NCBI GenBank assembly: GCA_963696645.1
Contig: CAVOKY010000007.1
Coordinates: 1,922,001 to 1,986,000, forward strand
From: JAMXLO01 sp963696645
GTDB taxonomy: Bacteria > Pseudomonadota > Alphaproteobacteria > Acetobacterales > Acetobacteraceae
Direction of reading: 5' to 3'
DNA: 64,000 bases
The notes below the pieces were generated by a model, which did no database searches, had not been told where the DNA came from, and saw only the letters and a list, made by a program, of their open reading frames with translations. Of the stretch, positions 56,990 through 64,000 are shown one piece after another. The first letter of the stretch is position 1, and every line of letters starts with the position of its first letter. The position numbers and the translations under genes were made by a program.

Positions 56990-57117
56990 CTGTCATTGCG
57001 AGGAGCGCAGCGACGCGGCAATCTCCGACCAGTCATGCGCGCCAACTTTGGCGAGGATTGCCGTTGCAGGCCCGCTTGACTGAGCCCCGGGGATCGCTGC
57101 GCTCCTCGCAGTGACAG
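56990..57117. repeat. Palindromic intergenic repeat, copy A (128 bp)
   Basis: It starts CTGTCATTGCGAGGAGCGCA and ends with the near-complement CGCTGCGCTCCTCGCAGTGACAG (split here as CGCTGCGCTCCTC and GCAGTGACAG). The ends can pair into a long stem. Copies B (58215-58334) and C (63711-63806) share the termini and the inner GCAATCT motif. Confidence 0.85.
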
Positions 57118-57133
57118 TTGTACGGAGATCGTG

Positions 57134-58186
57134 ATGGACCAGGAGATACCTCGGCCGCTGGTGATGGGCCCATCCGCATGGATTGGTGCCGAACTGGCGA
57201 AGCGGCCGGATGAATGGACCTATCGTCTGTCGCCCGCCGAGATCAGCGAAATCGAGGCCGCAACTGTTGCAACGTGCAGCCGTGACATCGCCACGATCAG
57301 CCGTGCCGACTTTCCGTTGCCGACCCTGGGACCCGTGCTGGACCACCTGCGCGACGAAGTGCTGAACGGCCGCGGCTTCGTGCTGCTTCGCGGCCTTCCG
57401 GTCGAAGGTCGCCCGATCGCCGACAGCGCCGCCGCCTACTGGGGCATCGGCACCTATTTCGGCAACGCGCGATCGCAGAACGCCAAGGGTCATGTGCTCG
57501 GGCACGTGCGCGATCTCGGCCTGTCGTCGCAGGATCCGAATGTCCGCATCTACCAGACCACCGAGCGGCAGAATTTCCACACCAACTCCTGCGACATCGT
57601 CGCACTGCTCTGCCTGAAGACGGCAAAGTCGGGCGGGCTGTCGTCGCTGACCAGTTCGATGTCGATGTACAATGTCATGGCGACACGGCACCCGGATCTG
57701 GTGTGGCGGCTGTTCCGGCCGATGCCGACCGATCGGCGCGGCGAAGTGCCCGAGGGCAAGCGTCCCTGGTTCGAGACGCCGGTGTACAACGACCACCAGG
57801 GCCTGCTGTCTGCAATCTACGCGCCACACTATGTGCGTTCATCGCAACGCTTCCCCGACGCGCCGCGGCTGAATGCCGAAGACATCGCCGCGCTCGATTG
57901 CTTCGATGCGTTGGCCGAGGACGCCGAACTGCGGCTCGACATGGAGTTCCGGCCGGGCGACATCCAGTTCGTCCACAACCACACAGTGCTGCACGATCGC
58001 ACCGCGTTCGAGGACTGGCCGGAACCCGAGCGCAAGCGTCATCTGCTGCGGCTGTGGCTGGCGGCGCCGGGCGCCCGCGCATTGCCGCCGGCGTACGCTG
58101 AACGTTACGGCAGCGTGGAGATCGGCGACCGCGGCGGTATCATCTGCAAGGGCACGCGGCTGCACGCGCCGCTCGAGGCGGTGTAG
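57134..58186 (+). CDS. TauD/TfdA-family Fe(II)/2-oxoglutarate dioxygenase
   Basis: 350 residues from ATG 57134 (a GTG lies three bases earlier; GGAGATC upstream). It has QTTERQNFHTNSCDIVALLC and CLKTAKSGGLSSLTSSMSM, typical of the family. The first metal ligands would be His149 and, in most relatives, an Asp two residues on; here that position is Asn151, with Asp154 close by. The distal His lies in FVHNHTVLHDR, and RHLLRLWL holds the 2-oxoglutarate Arg. Family members oxidise taurine, aryloxyalkanoates or N-methyl compounds; the substrate here is unknown. Confidence 0.88.
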   Translation: MDQEIPRPLVMGPSAWIGAELAKRPDEWTYRLSPAEISEIEAATVATCSRDIATISRADFPLPTLGPVLDHLRDEVLNGRGFVLLRGLPVEGRPIADSAAAYWGIGTYFGNARSQNAKGHVLGHVRDLGLSSQDPNVRIYQTTERQNFHTNSCDIVALLCLKTAKSGGLSSLTSSMSMYNVMATRHPDLVWRLFRPMPTDRRGEVPEGKRPWFETPVYNDHQGLLSAIYAPHYVRSSQRFPDAPRLNAEDIAALDCFDALAEDAELRLDMEFRPGDIQFVHNHTVLHDRTAFEDWPEPERKRHLLRLWLAAPGARALPPAYAERYGSVEIGDRGGIICKGTRLHAPLEAV

Positions 58187-58214
58187 CGCGTTGTCCGGCG
58201 CGTGAAGGGTTCGC

Positions 58215-58334
58215 CTGTCATTGCGAGGCGCACAGCGACGAAGCAATCTCCCGCGGGCGAGGGCTGCCTCACTTGGGCGGGAGATTGCTTGCCCGGATCA
58301 AGTCCGGGCACCGCTGCGCTCCTCGCAATGACAG
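58215..58334. repeat. Palindromic intergenic repeat, copy B (120 bp)
   Basis: It starts CTGTCATTGCGAGGCGCACA and ends CTCCTCGCAATGACAG, complementary over most of the arms. The inner arms GAAGCAATCTCCCGC and GCGGGAGATTGCTTG also pair almost perfectly, so the whole unit folds into one long hairpin. It lies between a plus-strand and a minus-strand gene end. Confidence 0.88.
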
Positions 58335-58341
58335 GGCGACG

Positions 58342-59543
58342 TCAGATCACTTCGTTGCGCCGTAGCGCCGCCAACTCGTTGTCCGAGTAGCCCGCCTCCT
58401 TCAGCACCTCGTCAGTATGCGCGCCGAGCGGTGACGGCGCGTGATCGAGCCTGCCGCCGCCATGCTCCATCTGAAAGCCGGAGCCCATCAGGCGGAGCGG
58501 GCCATACTCGGTATCGACAGTCTGCATAGCGTTGCGCGCGACGATCTGCGGATGGTCGATGATCTCCTCGATCTTCCAGATGCTGGCGCACGGCGCGCCG
58601 GCATCGTTCAGCCGTTTCTCCCAGGTCTTCGCGTCGTCGCGTGCCAGTGCCTCCTCGATGATCGCGCGCAGTGCCTGCTCGTTCTCCTTGCGCTGGAACC
58701 AGTCGGCAAACCGAGGATCGTCCAGCACATCCGGCCGGCCGATCGCAGTCATCAATGCCTCGTATTGCCGGTCGTTGTTCACCGCGAGCAGCAGATAGCT
58801 TTCCTTGGCACGGAACAGGTTCGCGGTGACCTTGCGGCTGATCGCCTGATTGCCGAACTGCTCCTGCCGATGGCCTGCAACGGTGAAGTCGGCAACCTGG
58901 GTGGATAGAAAGCTCAGGCTCGCCTCCAGCATCGACACGTCGATGAACTGGCCCTGACCGGTGTGCGTGCGCTGGTATAGCGCCGACGAGACGGCGAACG
59001 CGGCGGTCATGCCGGACAGCACGTCGCACACCGCGAAGCCGGCGCGCGTCGGTCCCATTACCTTGTGGCCGGTCAGCGACATGATGCCGGACAGCGCCTG
59101 GATCTTGCCGTCGTAGCCGGCCTCGTTGCGATACGGACCGGTGGCGCCGAAGCCGGACACCGTGCAGTAGATCAGCCGCGGGTTGATGGCGCGCAGTGCG
59201 TTGTAGCCGATGCCGAGGCGATCCATCACGCCGGCCGGAAATTCTCCATCACCACATCGGCCTTGGCGGCAAGCCGGTTGACGATCTCGATGGCCGCGGG
59301 CTTTTGCAGGTCGAGCGTCAGGCTGCGCTTGTTGCCGTTGATCGCGAGCCACGACGGCGCCATGCCGCGCTCGGCCCATTCGCGCGACAGCGGCGTGCGG
59401 CGCATGTCCTCGCCTTCGCGGCGCTCCACCTTGATCACATCGGCGCCGAGCAGCGCAAGCTGGTAGCTGCCGTAGGGGCCGGCGAGCACCTGGGTGAAGT
59501 CGAGCACGCGGACGTTGGCAAACGGGCGAGCGCTCGCTGTCAC
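58342..59543 (-). pseudogene. CaiB/BaiF-family CoA-transferase, one frameshift
   Basis: Class III CoA-transferase. It starts at GTG 59543, overlapping the stop of the upstream gene (GTGA). N-terminal part: NVRVLDFTQVLAGPYGSYQL, LGADVIKVERREGEDMRR, SWLAINGNKRSLTLDLQ. At FRP (near 59236) one G of a GGG run is missing and the remainder (GVMDRLGIGYNALRAINPRL; YCTVSGFGATGPYR; YDGKIQALSGIMSLTG) is in the next frame, ending at 58342. Repaired length is about 400 residues, normal. It moves CoA between acids such as succinyl-CoA and an unknown acceptor. Confidence 0.9.
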
Positions 59544-60478
59544 GCCGCCACGCCTTCGCGAATGCTGCGCGCCGCTGCCTTCTGCTCGTCGAACTCGCGC
59601 CGCCGCCGTGCCAGTTCCTCGGGTGGCATCCGTTCGATGTTGAGATAGTCCAGCTTCCACGACGCATCCGCGCTCCAGCGCAGCGGCGACTGCATCGTGG
59701 TGCGCGGCCCTGGCGCGGATTCCAGCACACGCAACGCAAGCTCCAACGTCTGCGCCTGCGACGCAGGGTCGTGCGGCTTGCCGGCGCTGTTGCCGAGCGG
59801 GAAATCGCTGAACAGGAAGCGCGGCACGGCGGCGTGCTCGACGATGTCCTTGGCGCAGCCCATCACCACGGTGGCGATGCCGTTGGCCTCCAGGTGGCGC
59901 GCGACGAGGCTGCAGGTCTGGTGGCAGACCGGGCAGTTCGGCACCAGGATCGCAACATCGGTGTCGTCCTCGCGGCAACGGCGGAGAATCTCCGGTGCGT
60001 CGGTTTCCACCGTGACGCGATGGCTGCGGTTGGTCGGCGCGCCATGGAAGTGCTGCGTCACGGCGCCGATGCGCCCCGTGTCGCGCAACCGCAGCAGCGC
60101 CGGCAACGGGAACCAGGTGCCGCTGTCCTCGGCACTGGTGTGCACCCGGTCGTAGCCGATGTGCGAGATGCGCAGGTCATGCTGCCGCGACGTGTCGCCG
60201 GAATACACCTGGTAGAACTTCGCCCCACCGTTGTACGGCGCACCGGGTCCCTGGTCGCCCTTGTCCGGCCGAAACGGCGCCGCGGTGGTGACAATGGTCA
60301 CGCGCGACCGCGCAAGCGGCTTTTTCAGCGGCGTGAACGGCGCCCCGATGTAGTGCGCCCAGCGGTACGGCGTGGTATAGCCGATCGCCCGGTAGTAATC
60401 GCGCGTGCGCTGCATATAGGGGATCGGTGAATCGTAATCCGGCGCGAAGCCGAGCAGGGCGTCGAGGTCACTGTCCAT
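59540..60478 (-). CDS. Glycine/betaine reductase B (GrdB)-like protein, Cys in place of Sec
   Basis: A 312-residue protein starting at ATG 60478 behind TGGAGGATTTTCGCC. The segment AILVPNCPVCHQTCSLVARH (Cys182, Cys185, Cys189) followed by LEANGIATVVMGC aligns with the redox centre of the glycine/sarcosine/betaine/D-proline reductase B family, where the first position is selenocysteine. Here it is a TGC cysteine. It is shorter than clostridial GrdB (~436). No GrdA/GrdC or thioredoxin partners are near; instead it is translationally coupled to a CoA-transferase. It is probably a thiol-dependent reductase or lyase of unknown substrate in an aerobe. Confidence 0.75.
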   Translation of the reverse strand: MDSDLDALLGFAPDYDSPIPYMQRTRDYYRAIGYTTPYRWAHYIGAPFTPLKKPLARSRVTIVTTAAPFRPDKGDQGPGAPYNGGAKFYQVYSGDTSRQHDLRISHIGYDRVHTSAEDSGTWFPLPALLRLRDTGRIGAVTQHFHGAPTNRSHRVTVETDAPEILRRCREDDTDVAILVPNCPVCHQTCSLVARHLEANGIATVVMGCAKDIVEHAAVPRFLFSDFPLGNSAGKPHDPASQAQTLELALRVLESAPGPRTTMQSPLRWSADASWKLDYLNIERMPPEELARRRREFDEQKAAARSIREGVAA

Positions 60479-60585
60479 GGCGAAAATCCTCCAGTACTTG
60501 CTGGCTAGAATGGCGCGGATGGCAATGAAAGGACAGGGGTAGCGCCCGATCCCAAGGCGTTGATGCCGCATCTGACATTCGCCTT

Positions 60586-61011
60586 TTAGCAACTTTGAAT
60601 GGTATCAAGGCCAATGGTCAGGCTTGCCCAAGGCGTCGTCGCCAACCGGCCAATCAGCTTTCGGTCAGCAGTCACCAACCGCGTGCCGCGCAACTCCGCC
60701 AGCGCAAGGTAAAAACAATCGTAGGCCGGATGTGCCAAAGTGCTGGCAATGATGAACGCACGGGCGGCCAATTGCTCCGAAGGCACCAGTTCATCGAACA
60801 GGTCCGGCAAGCCATTGACCATCGAAGCTGCCTGGTCTGCGCCGATCTGCCCGCGCCGCAGCTTCAGACACGCGACGTTGCAAACTTCCGGCACGATAAG
60901 ATCGGGCGCCAACAACGTCTCGCCCAGGGCAAGCAACGCCTCGGCAGCTTTCGTGCCGTATTCGTCGATGAACCACTTGCAGGCGACGCTCGCGTCAACA
61001 ACCAGCATCAC
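60586..61011 (-). CDS. PIN-domain ribonuclease toxin (VapC/FitB-like)
   Basis: A 141-residue PIN-domain protein. The acidic site is Asp6 (LVVDASVACKWF), Glu42 (LIVPEVCNVA), Asp98 (HPAYDCFYLALAE) and Asp116 (RLVTADRKLI), complete for Mg-dependent RNA cleavage. Its start overlaps the antitoxin stop by 4 bases (ATGA), the usual order for these modules. Usual VapC/FitB targets are tRNA, rRNA or mRNA; the target here is not known. Confidence 0.92.
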   Translation of the reverse strand: MMLVVDASVACKWFIDEYGTKAAEALLALGETLLAPDLIVPEVCNVACLKLRRGQIGADQAASMVNGLPDLFDELVPSEQLAARAFIIASTLAHPAYDCFYLALAELRGTRLVTADRKLIGRLATTPWASLTIGLDTIQSC

Positions 61012-61244
61012 CGGCTGTCGCGATCCTGTCGGATCATCTCTGCACTGTCGCTCTGCGTTACCCCCGCCGGGGTCAGGCCACGAACGCGCCGCGCCAGCGC
61101 GATGCGTTCCTCGTGAGTGAGCCTCGCCGCAGCCGTCAGCGCCAGACGCAGTTCCTGTTCCAATGAGTGTCCATGCAGTTCCGCCTTGCGACGCAAGGCG
61201 GCCACCAACTGCTCATCAAGATTTCGCACGAGGACTTGCGCCAT
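61008..61244 (-). CDS. FitA/VapB-like ribbon-helix-helix antitoxin
   Basis: 78 residues from ATG 61244. The N-terminal AQVLVRNLDEQLVAALRRKA and HGHSLEQELRLAL form the FitA-type ribbon-helix-helix; the C-terminus (AEMIRQDRDSR) resembles the toxin-binding tail. It neutralises the PIN toxin and probably represses its own operon. Confidence 0.88.
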   Translation of the reverse strand: MAQVLVRNLDEQLVAALRRKAELHGHSLEQELRLALTAAARLTHEERIALARRVRGLTPAGVTQSDSAEMIRQDRDSR

Positions 61245-61512
61245 TTGCCGCACCAACAACTGCTATCGAAATTGATATCGCGCAACGGCCGCAATGTCCA
61301 CCGCAACTGATACCGAGCAATCAACCTCCGCGGCCACTATCGAACATCCCCCCTCCTCCGTCAGGCCCGGCTTCGTCGTCGGGTTCGTCGGAGTGCCCCT
61401 CCGACCCAGGTCTGCCGCTCAGTCCCGTCGCTCGATCCACCAGGGCAACGGGACCGGCACACTGCGCGCACCGGCTGATGCCGCCGCCGCAAATCGGCTG
61501 TAGGAGAAGCCC

Positions 61513-61950
61513 ATGCGCTCGATGGCCCTTCCAATGCGTGCCGCGTTCGGATTCATCGCCGGTGCCGTCGCCGTGCTGATCTTCCACCAAGGCGCCTGGG
61601 CCGCCCTGTACCTGGCCGGCCTGATGCCGCCCCCCTACCCGATGTCGCCGGCGCCGCCGTTCGGTGTGCCGCTGACCATCGACTTCTGCTTCTGGGGTGG
61701 CCTCTGGGGACTGGCCTATGGCGTGGCGTTGCCGAAGCTGACTATGCCGCCCTGGCTGTCCGGCCTGGTACTCGGCCTGATCGCTGCCCTGGTGTCGGCG
61801 TTCGTCGTCGAGCCACTCAAGGGACACGCGCCGGCCTTTGGCTGGGCGCCGAAAACCATCCTGGTGGTGCTGGTGATCCTTGCGGTGTGGGGGATCGGCG
61901 CCGGCCTGACCATGCAGGCGCTGACCTCGCGCACCCTACGGCGGACCTGA
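61513..61950 (+). CDS. Small integral membrane protein of unknown function
   Basis: A 145-residue protein with about four membrane segments (AAFGFIAGAVAVLIFHQGAW, LTIDFCFWGGLWGLAYGVAL, LSGLVLGLIAALVSAFVV, TILVVLVILAVWGIGAGLTM). The ribosome site is GTAGGAGAAGCCC. It is similar in style to small membrane proteins found across Acetobacteraceae and Rhizobiales, without a named function. Confidence 0.8.
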   Translation: MRSMALPMRAAFGFIAGAVAVLIFHQGAWAALYLAGLMPPPYPMSPAPPFGVPLTIDFCFWGGLWGLAYGVALPKLTMPPWLSGLVLGLIAALVSAFVVEPLKGHAPAFGWAPKTILVVLVILAVWGIGAGLTMQALTSRTLRRT

Positions 61951-62095
61951 CCGCCGAGCCGCGCCACTTGCTCCTTGCCGGCGCGGCATCGATCTGTGGA
62001 CAATACGGACACCGATCGACTGAGGGAGTGGCGCATGAGACTGGTCCTGCCGGTTGCCGCCCTGGCCGCATCGGCGAACGCGCGCGGCTGGTCAT

Positions 62096-62491
62096 TCATG
62101 ACTGGGTGACTGAAGCAGCGATTGCTCCGGCGTGAGTGGCTTGATGCTGGCCGACTTTATTGTACGCCGCAATGCCGGCATTCACCCGCGCGAGCACGTC
62201 GTATTGGCTGCTGTGGATCGGCAGCACGGCAGGCGTGGACGGCGCCGCGCTGCCTGTCGCCGCGACGACGCCGCTGCTGCTCGTCGGCAACGTCTGCCCG
62301 GCAGCTTGTGCCGCGAGTGCTGCTGCGAACGGGGCAGCCGCGGCGTCCGTTTGCGATGTCCCGGCAGTCTTGCCGCCGACCGAGGCGCCCGATTTGGCGG
62401 CGCCGATCTGATCGGACACCCAGGAGCCACCTTTGATGGCCGAAACCACCGCGCCGATGGCACCGATGGCGCCGACGATGAGTGGTAGCAT
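62096..62491 (-). CDS. Hypothetical Ala/Gly-rich protein
   Basis: 131 residues from ATG 62491 behind CGGGAGGCGTTGC, a good ribosome site. The N-terminus (MLPLIVGAIGAIGAVVSAIK) is a Gly-zipper-like hydrophobic segment; the rest is Ala/Ser-rich with little predicted structure. No family recognised. The ribosome site and unbroken frame support it, but low-complexity composition leaves some doubt. Confidence 0.55.
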   Translation of the reverse strand: MLPLIVGAIGAIGAVVSAIKGGSWVSDQIGAAKSGASVGGKTAGTSQTDAAAAPFAAALAAQAAGQTLPTSSSGVVAATGSAAPSTPAVLPIHSSQYDVLARVNAGIAAYNKVGQHQATHAGAIAASVTQS

Positions 62492-62560
62492 GCAACGCCT
62501 CCCGCAGTTCGGGTATGAAACTACGGGAGGTTCTGCACACAGCGTGCCAGGTGCTCGCGA

Positions 62561-63178
62561 CTACCTCAGCGGCGAGAATGCCGCCGGCACCACCAGCATG
62601 TTCTCCTGCTTCAGCAGCGCACCCGGCGGTCCGCCCGGCGGCCAGACGCCCTTGGCCACCGCCTCGGCGCGGATGCGGCCACGCTCGCCGGCGTCCTTGT
62701 AGGCCCAGATGTGGCACCACTTGTTCAGCCCGCCCAGCTCCGAGTACCAGGCGCCCACCAGCGGCGACAGAGCGATGCGACCTGGGACTTTCTCCGCCCA
62801 GCGCTCCATCACCGCGGGAAGCGTGCCGGGCGCGTAGGTGTACATGCGGATTTCGTAGATGCCGCCAAGCTGACGCGGCTCGAGCGGTGGCGAGAACGGC
62901 GCGGGCAGGAAGATCTCGCTGCGCTGCTCGAGCGTCAGTTCGCGCGTATTCGGCGGCCAGCCTTCCGCCTTCGCGGCCTCGGCGCGCACGCGGGCACGAT
63001 CATCCAACAACTGGTACGGCCAGACGTGGATCACCTGATTCAGCGGGCCGACCTCGGTGTGCCAGAACGCGGCCAGCTTGGAGTATTTCTGCCGGATGGC
63101 GAGCGCCCCGCCGAAGCGTTCCTCGAATGTCGGAATGTTGCCCGGCTTCAATGTGTAGGTGCGCATTTCGATGATCAT
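62561..63178 (-). CDS. NIPSNAP-family protein with two tandem domains
   Basis: A 205-residue protein made of two ferredoxin-like NIPSNAP domains: MIIEMRTYTLKPGNIPTFEE ... QVIHVWPYQLLDDRARVR, then GIYEIRMYTYAPGTLPAVME ... WCHIWAYKDAGERGRIR. The ribosome site is GGGGAGGCGACCG. Bacterial NIPSNAP proteins often sit beside aromatic-degradation genes; the function is undefined. It is divergent from the SnoaL-like gene. Confidence 0.92.
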   Translation of the reverse strand: MIIEMRTYTLKPGNIPTFEERFGGALAIRQKYSKLAAFWHTEVGPLNQVIHVWPYQLLDDRARVRAEAAKAEGWPPNTRELTLEQRSEIFLPAPFSPPLEPRQLGGIYEIRMYTYAPGTLPAVMERWAEKVPGRIALSPLVGAWYSELGGLNKWCHIWAYKDAGERGRIRAEAVAKGVWPPGGPPGALLKQENMLVVPAAFSPLR

Positions 63179-63262
63179 CGGTCGCCTCCCCTTTCGATTG
63201 CGGCGGGGACGTTAGGGCGGCAGCCCTCGACTCCGCAAGCCGGCGGCGGTACGCAGGACGCC

Positions 63263-63673
63263 ATGGATGACCGGACGATGATCAACGACCTGTTCGTGCG
63301 CTACACGACCGCGCTCGACGCCGGCGACGTGGAGACGATCGTGGCGTGCTTCACCGAAGATGGCGCGCTGCAAAGTCCGGCGGTCGGCGTGTATTCGGGT
63401 CGACAGGGCATCCGCGAATTTGCCGAGCGCTTCGCGCGGTTTCGCGAGCGGGGAGCGCAACTCCGACATTTCATTTCGAACCTGGCGGTGCAGGTGGACG
63501 GCGATCAGGCACGCGCGACGTGTTATCTCCTGAATGTCATCACACGGGATGGCAAGACCGAAATGATGGCGCCGGGGCGTTACGATTGCCAGTTGGCGAA
63601 GGTCGATGGCGAGTGGCTGTTCGAGCACCGGTTGGTGGTGCTGGATGGCGAAGCCCCGTTGGACGGCATCTGA
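63263..63673 (+). CDS. SnoaL-like (nuclear transport factor 2 fold) protein
   Basis: 136 residues from ATG 63263. MINDLFVRYTTALDAGDVET, VACFTEDGALQSPA and HFISNLAVQVDGDQARATCY are typical of the SnoaL_4-type NTF2 fold, which includes ring-hydroxylating dioxygenase small subunits, dehydratases and isomerases. The role is unknown; the nearby extradiol dioxygenase suggests aromatic metabolism. Confidence 0.88.
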   Translation: MDDRTMINDLFVRYTTALDAGDVETIVACFTEDGALQSPAVGVYSGRQGIREFAERFARFRERGAQLRHFISNLAVQVDGDQARATCYLLNVITRDGKTEMMAPGRYDCQLAKVDGEWLFEHRLVVLDGEAPLDGI

Positions 63674-63710
63674 GCGGATCACCGTCGCAGCCCGTGTCCT
63701 CGCCCCTTCC

Positions 63711-63806
63711 CTGTCATTGCGAGGTGCGCAGCGACGACGCAATCTGGATCGAGTAGAGCCCTCACCCGAACGAGTTTGCTTCGTCGCCGTGCTCCTCGCA
63801 ATGACA
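63711..63806. repeat. Palindromic intergenic repeat, copy C (96 bp)
   Basis: It starts CTGTCATTGCGAGGTGCGCA and ends GCTCCTCGCAATGACA. The inner arms GACGACGCAATC and GCTTCGTCGCC are partly complementary. It is shorter inside than copies A and B but has the same ends. Confidence 0.85.
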
Positions 63807-63826
63807 AGGGAACACGCGTTGATCGC

Positions 63827-64000
63827 CTATCGGAAGCTGGCGAACGACAGACCGGTGCCGCTCAGCGCCGGCGTGCGATAGCCGGGCACATAGCTCGACC
63901 AGACCTGATCGAGCGATCCAACCGCGCCAGCCAGGCAGATCCAGTTGCGAATTTCCGAACTGCCCGACATCAGCTTGGTCAGCGGAGCATCGCGGAAGAA
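63827..64000 (-). CDS. Probable LigB-type extradiol dioxygenase, C-terminal end only
   Basis: The last 57 residues of a gene that runs off the right edge, stop at 63827. The visible part (LTKLMSGSSEIRNWICLAGA, then SSYVPGYRTPALSGTGLSF) resembles the C-terminus of class III extradiol ring-cleavage dioxygenases, where EIRNW and GTGLAFA are common. The catalytic His residues lie outside the window, so the assignment is tentative. Confidence 0.5.
   Translation of the reverse strand, partial: FFRDAPLTKLMSGSSEIRNWICLAGAVGSLDQVWSSYVPGYRTPALSGTGLSFASFR

Noticed and set aside
56990..58334. CRISPR array formed by the repeated palindromes
   Set aside because: Only three copies, irregular spacing with genes between them, variable middles and no cas genes.
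61294..61503. A 69-codon frame ending just before the small membrane protein
   Set aside because: Position is operon-like, but composition is Ser/Arg/Pro-rich, there is no ribosome site and no family match; left out as unsupported.

Overview
This is a GC-rich bacterial window, most likely from an alphaproteobacterium of the Rhodospirillales (Acetobacteraceae-like). The pointers are the gene sets acnA-ccmA-ccmB, ileS-lspA-DUF3035 lipoprotein and maoC-ribF, the alphaproteobacterial-type glycogen phosphorylase, and the large number of environmental catabolic genes. The family placement is inference; no rRNA or tRNA gene was seen.

Layout. 1-7 kb: aconitase (cut by the window edge), then ccmA, ccmB and glgP, all with broken reading frames. 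6.9-8.4 kb: a two-gene cassette of a RuBisCO-like protein and a cupin, matching the gene pair of the Rhodospirillum rubrum methylthioadenosine-to-isoprenoid shunt. 8.8-13.8 kb: a Uma2-family protein, a phosphonate-type ABC transporter (phnD-phnC-phnE) and an ECF42-like sigma factor coupled to its DGPF/YCII partner. 14.1-19.3 kb: ileS, lspA, a DUF3035-type lipoprotein and an unrecognised zinc-ribbon protein. 19.5-27.3 kb: a mobile, lower-GC segment with an IS91-type element (its recombinase has lost its middle), an AMP-forming acyl-CoA ligase, a truncated cupin regulator, a YtcJ-like amidohydrolase, and an M20 hydrolase split by an IS4-like element with perfect 19-bp inverted repeats and a perfect 9-bp target duplication. 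27.8-36.4 kb: gamma-glutamyltransferase, maoC, ribF, two tandem duplicated glycosyltransferases and a 1177-residue three-domain glycosyltransferase. 36.7-41.8 kb: a peptidoglycan-binding lipoprotein, threonine aldolase with an NHL-repeat protein, and a branched-chain-type binding protein with a luciferase-like monooxygenase.

41.8-50.2 kb holds the most interesting unit: a tight five-gene minus-strand operon (Ldh-type reductase, D-aminoacylase-like amidohydrolase, xanthine-dehydrogenase-type molybdenum subunit, ThDP-dependent decarboxylase-like enzyme, FAD aromatic hydroxylase) with junctions of 1-3 nt or a 4-nt overlap. It reads as an uncharacterised catabolic route. It is followed by an Asp-box repeat protein, a PaoABC-like periplasmic aldehyde oxidoreductase operon (with an amber codon after the Tat signal), an MFS carrier, a TauD-family dioxygenase, and a CoA-transferase overlapping a glycine-reductase-B-like protein that has cysteine where selenocysteine is expected. 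The right end has a FitAB/VapBC-like toxin-antitoxin pair, a small membrane protein, a double NIPSNAP protein, a SnoaL-like protein and the C-terminus of a probable extradiol dioxygenase.

Two window-wide patterns matter when reading the gene list. First, at least a dozen genes carry single-base indels, several in G or C runs, and in most cases repairing one base restores a normal gene with normal start and stop junctions. Many of these are probably sequence errors; ccmA and glgP, with several lesions each, may be real decay or a poor stretch of assembly. Second, three copies of a 96-128 bp palindromic intergenic repeat (termini like CTGTCATTGCGAGG) lie between genes, along with smaller GC-rich hairpins.
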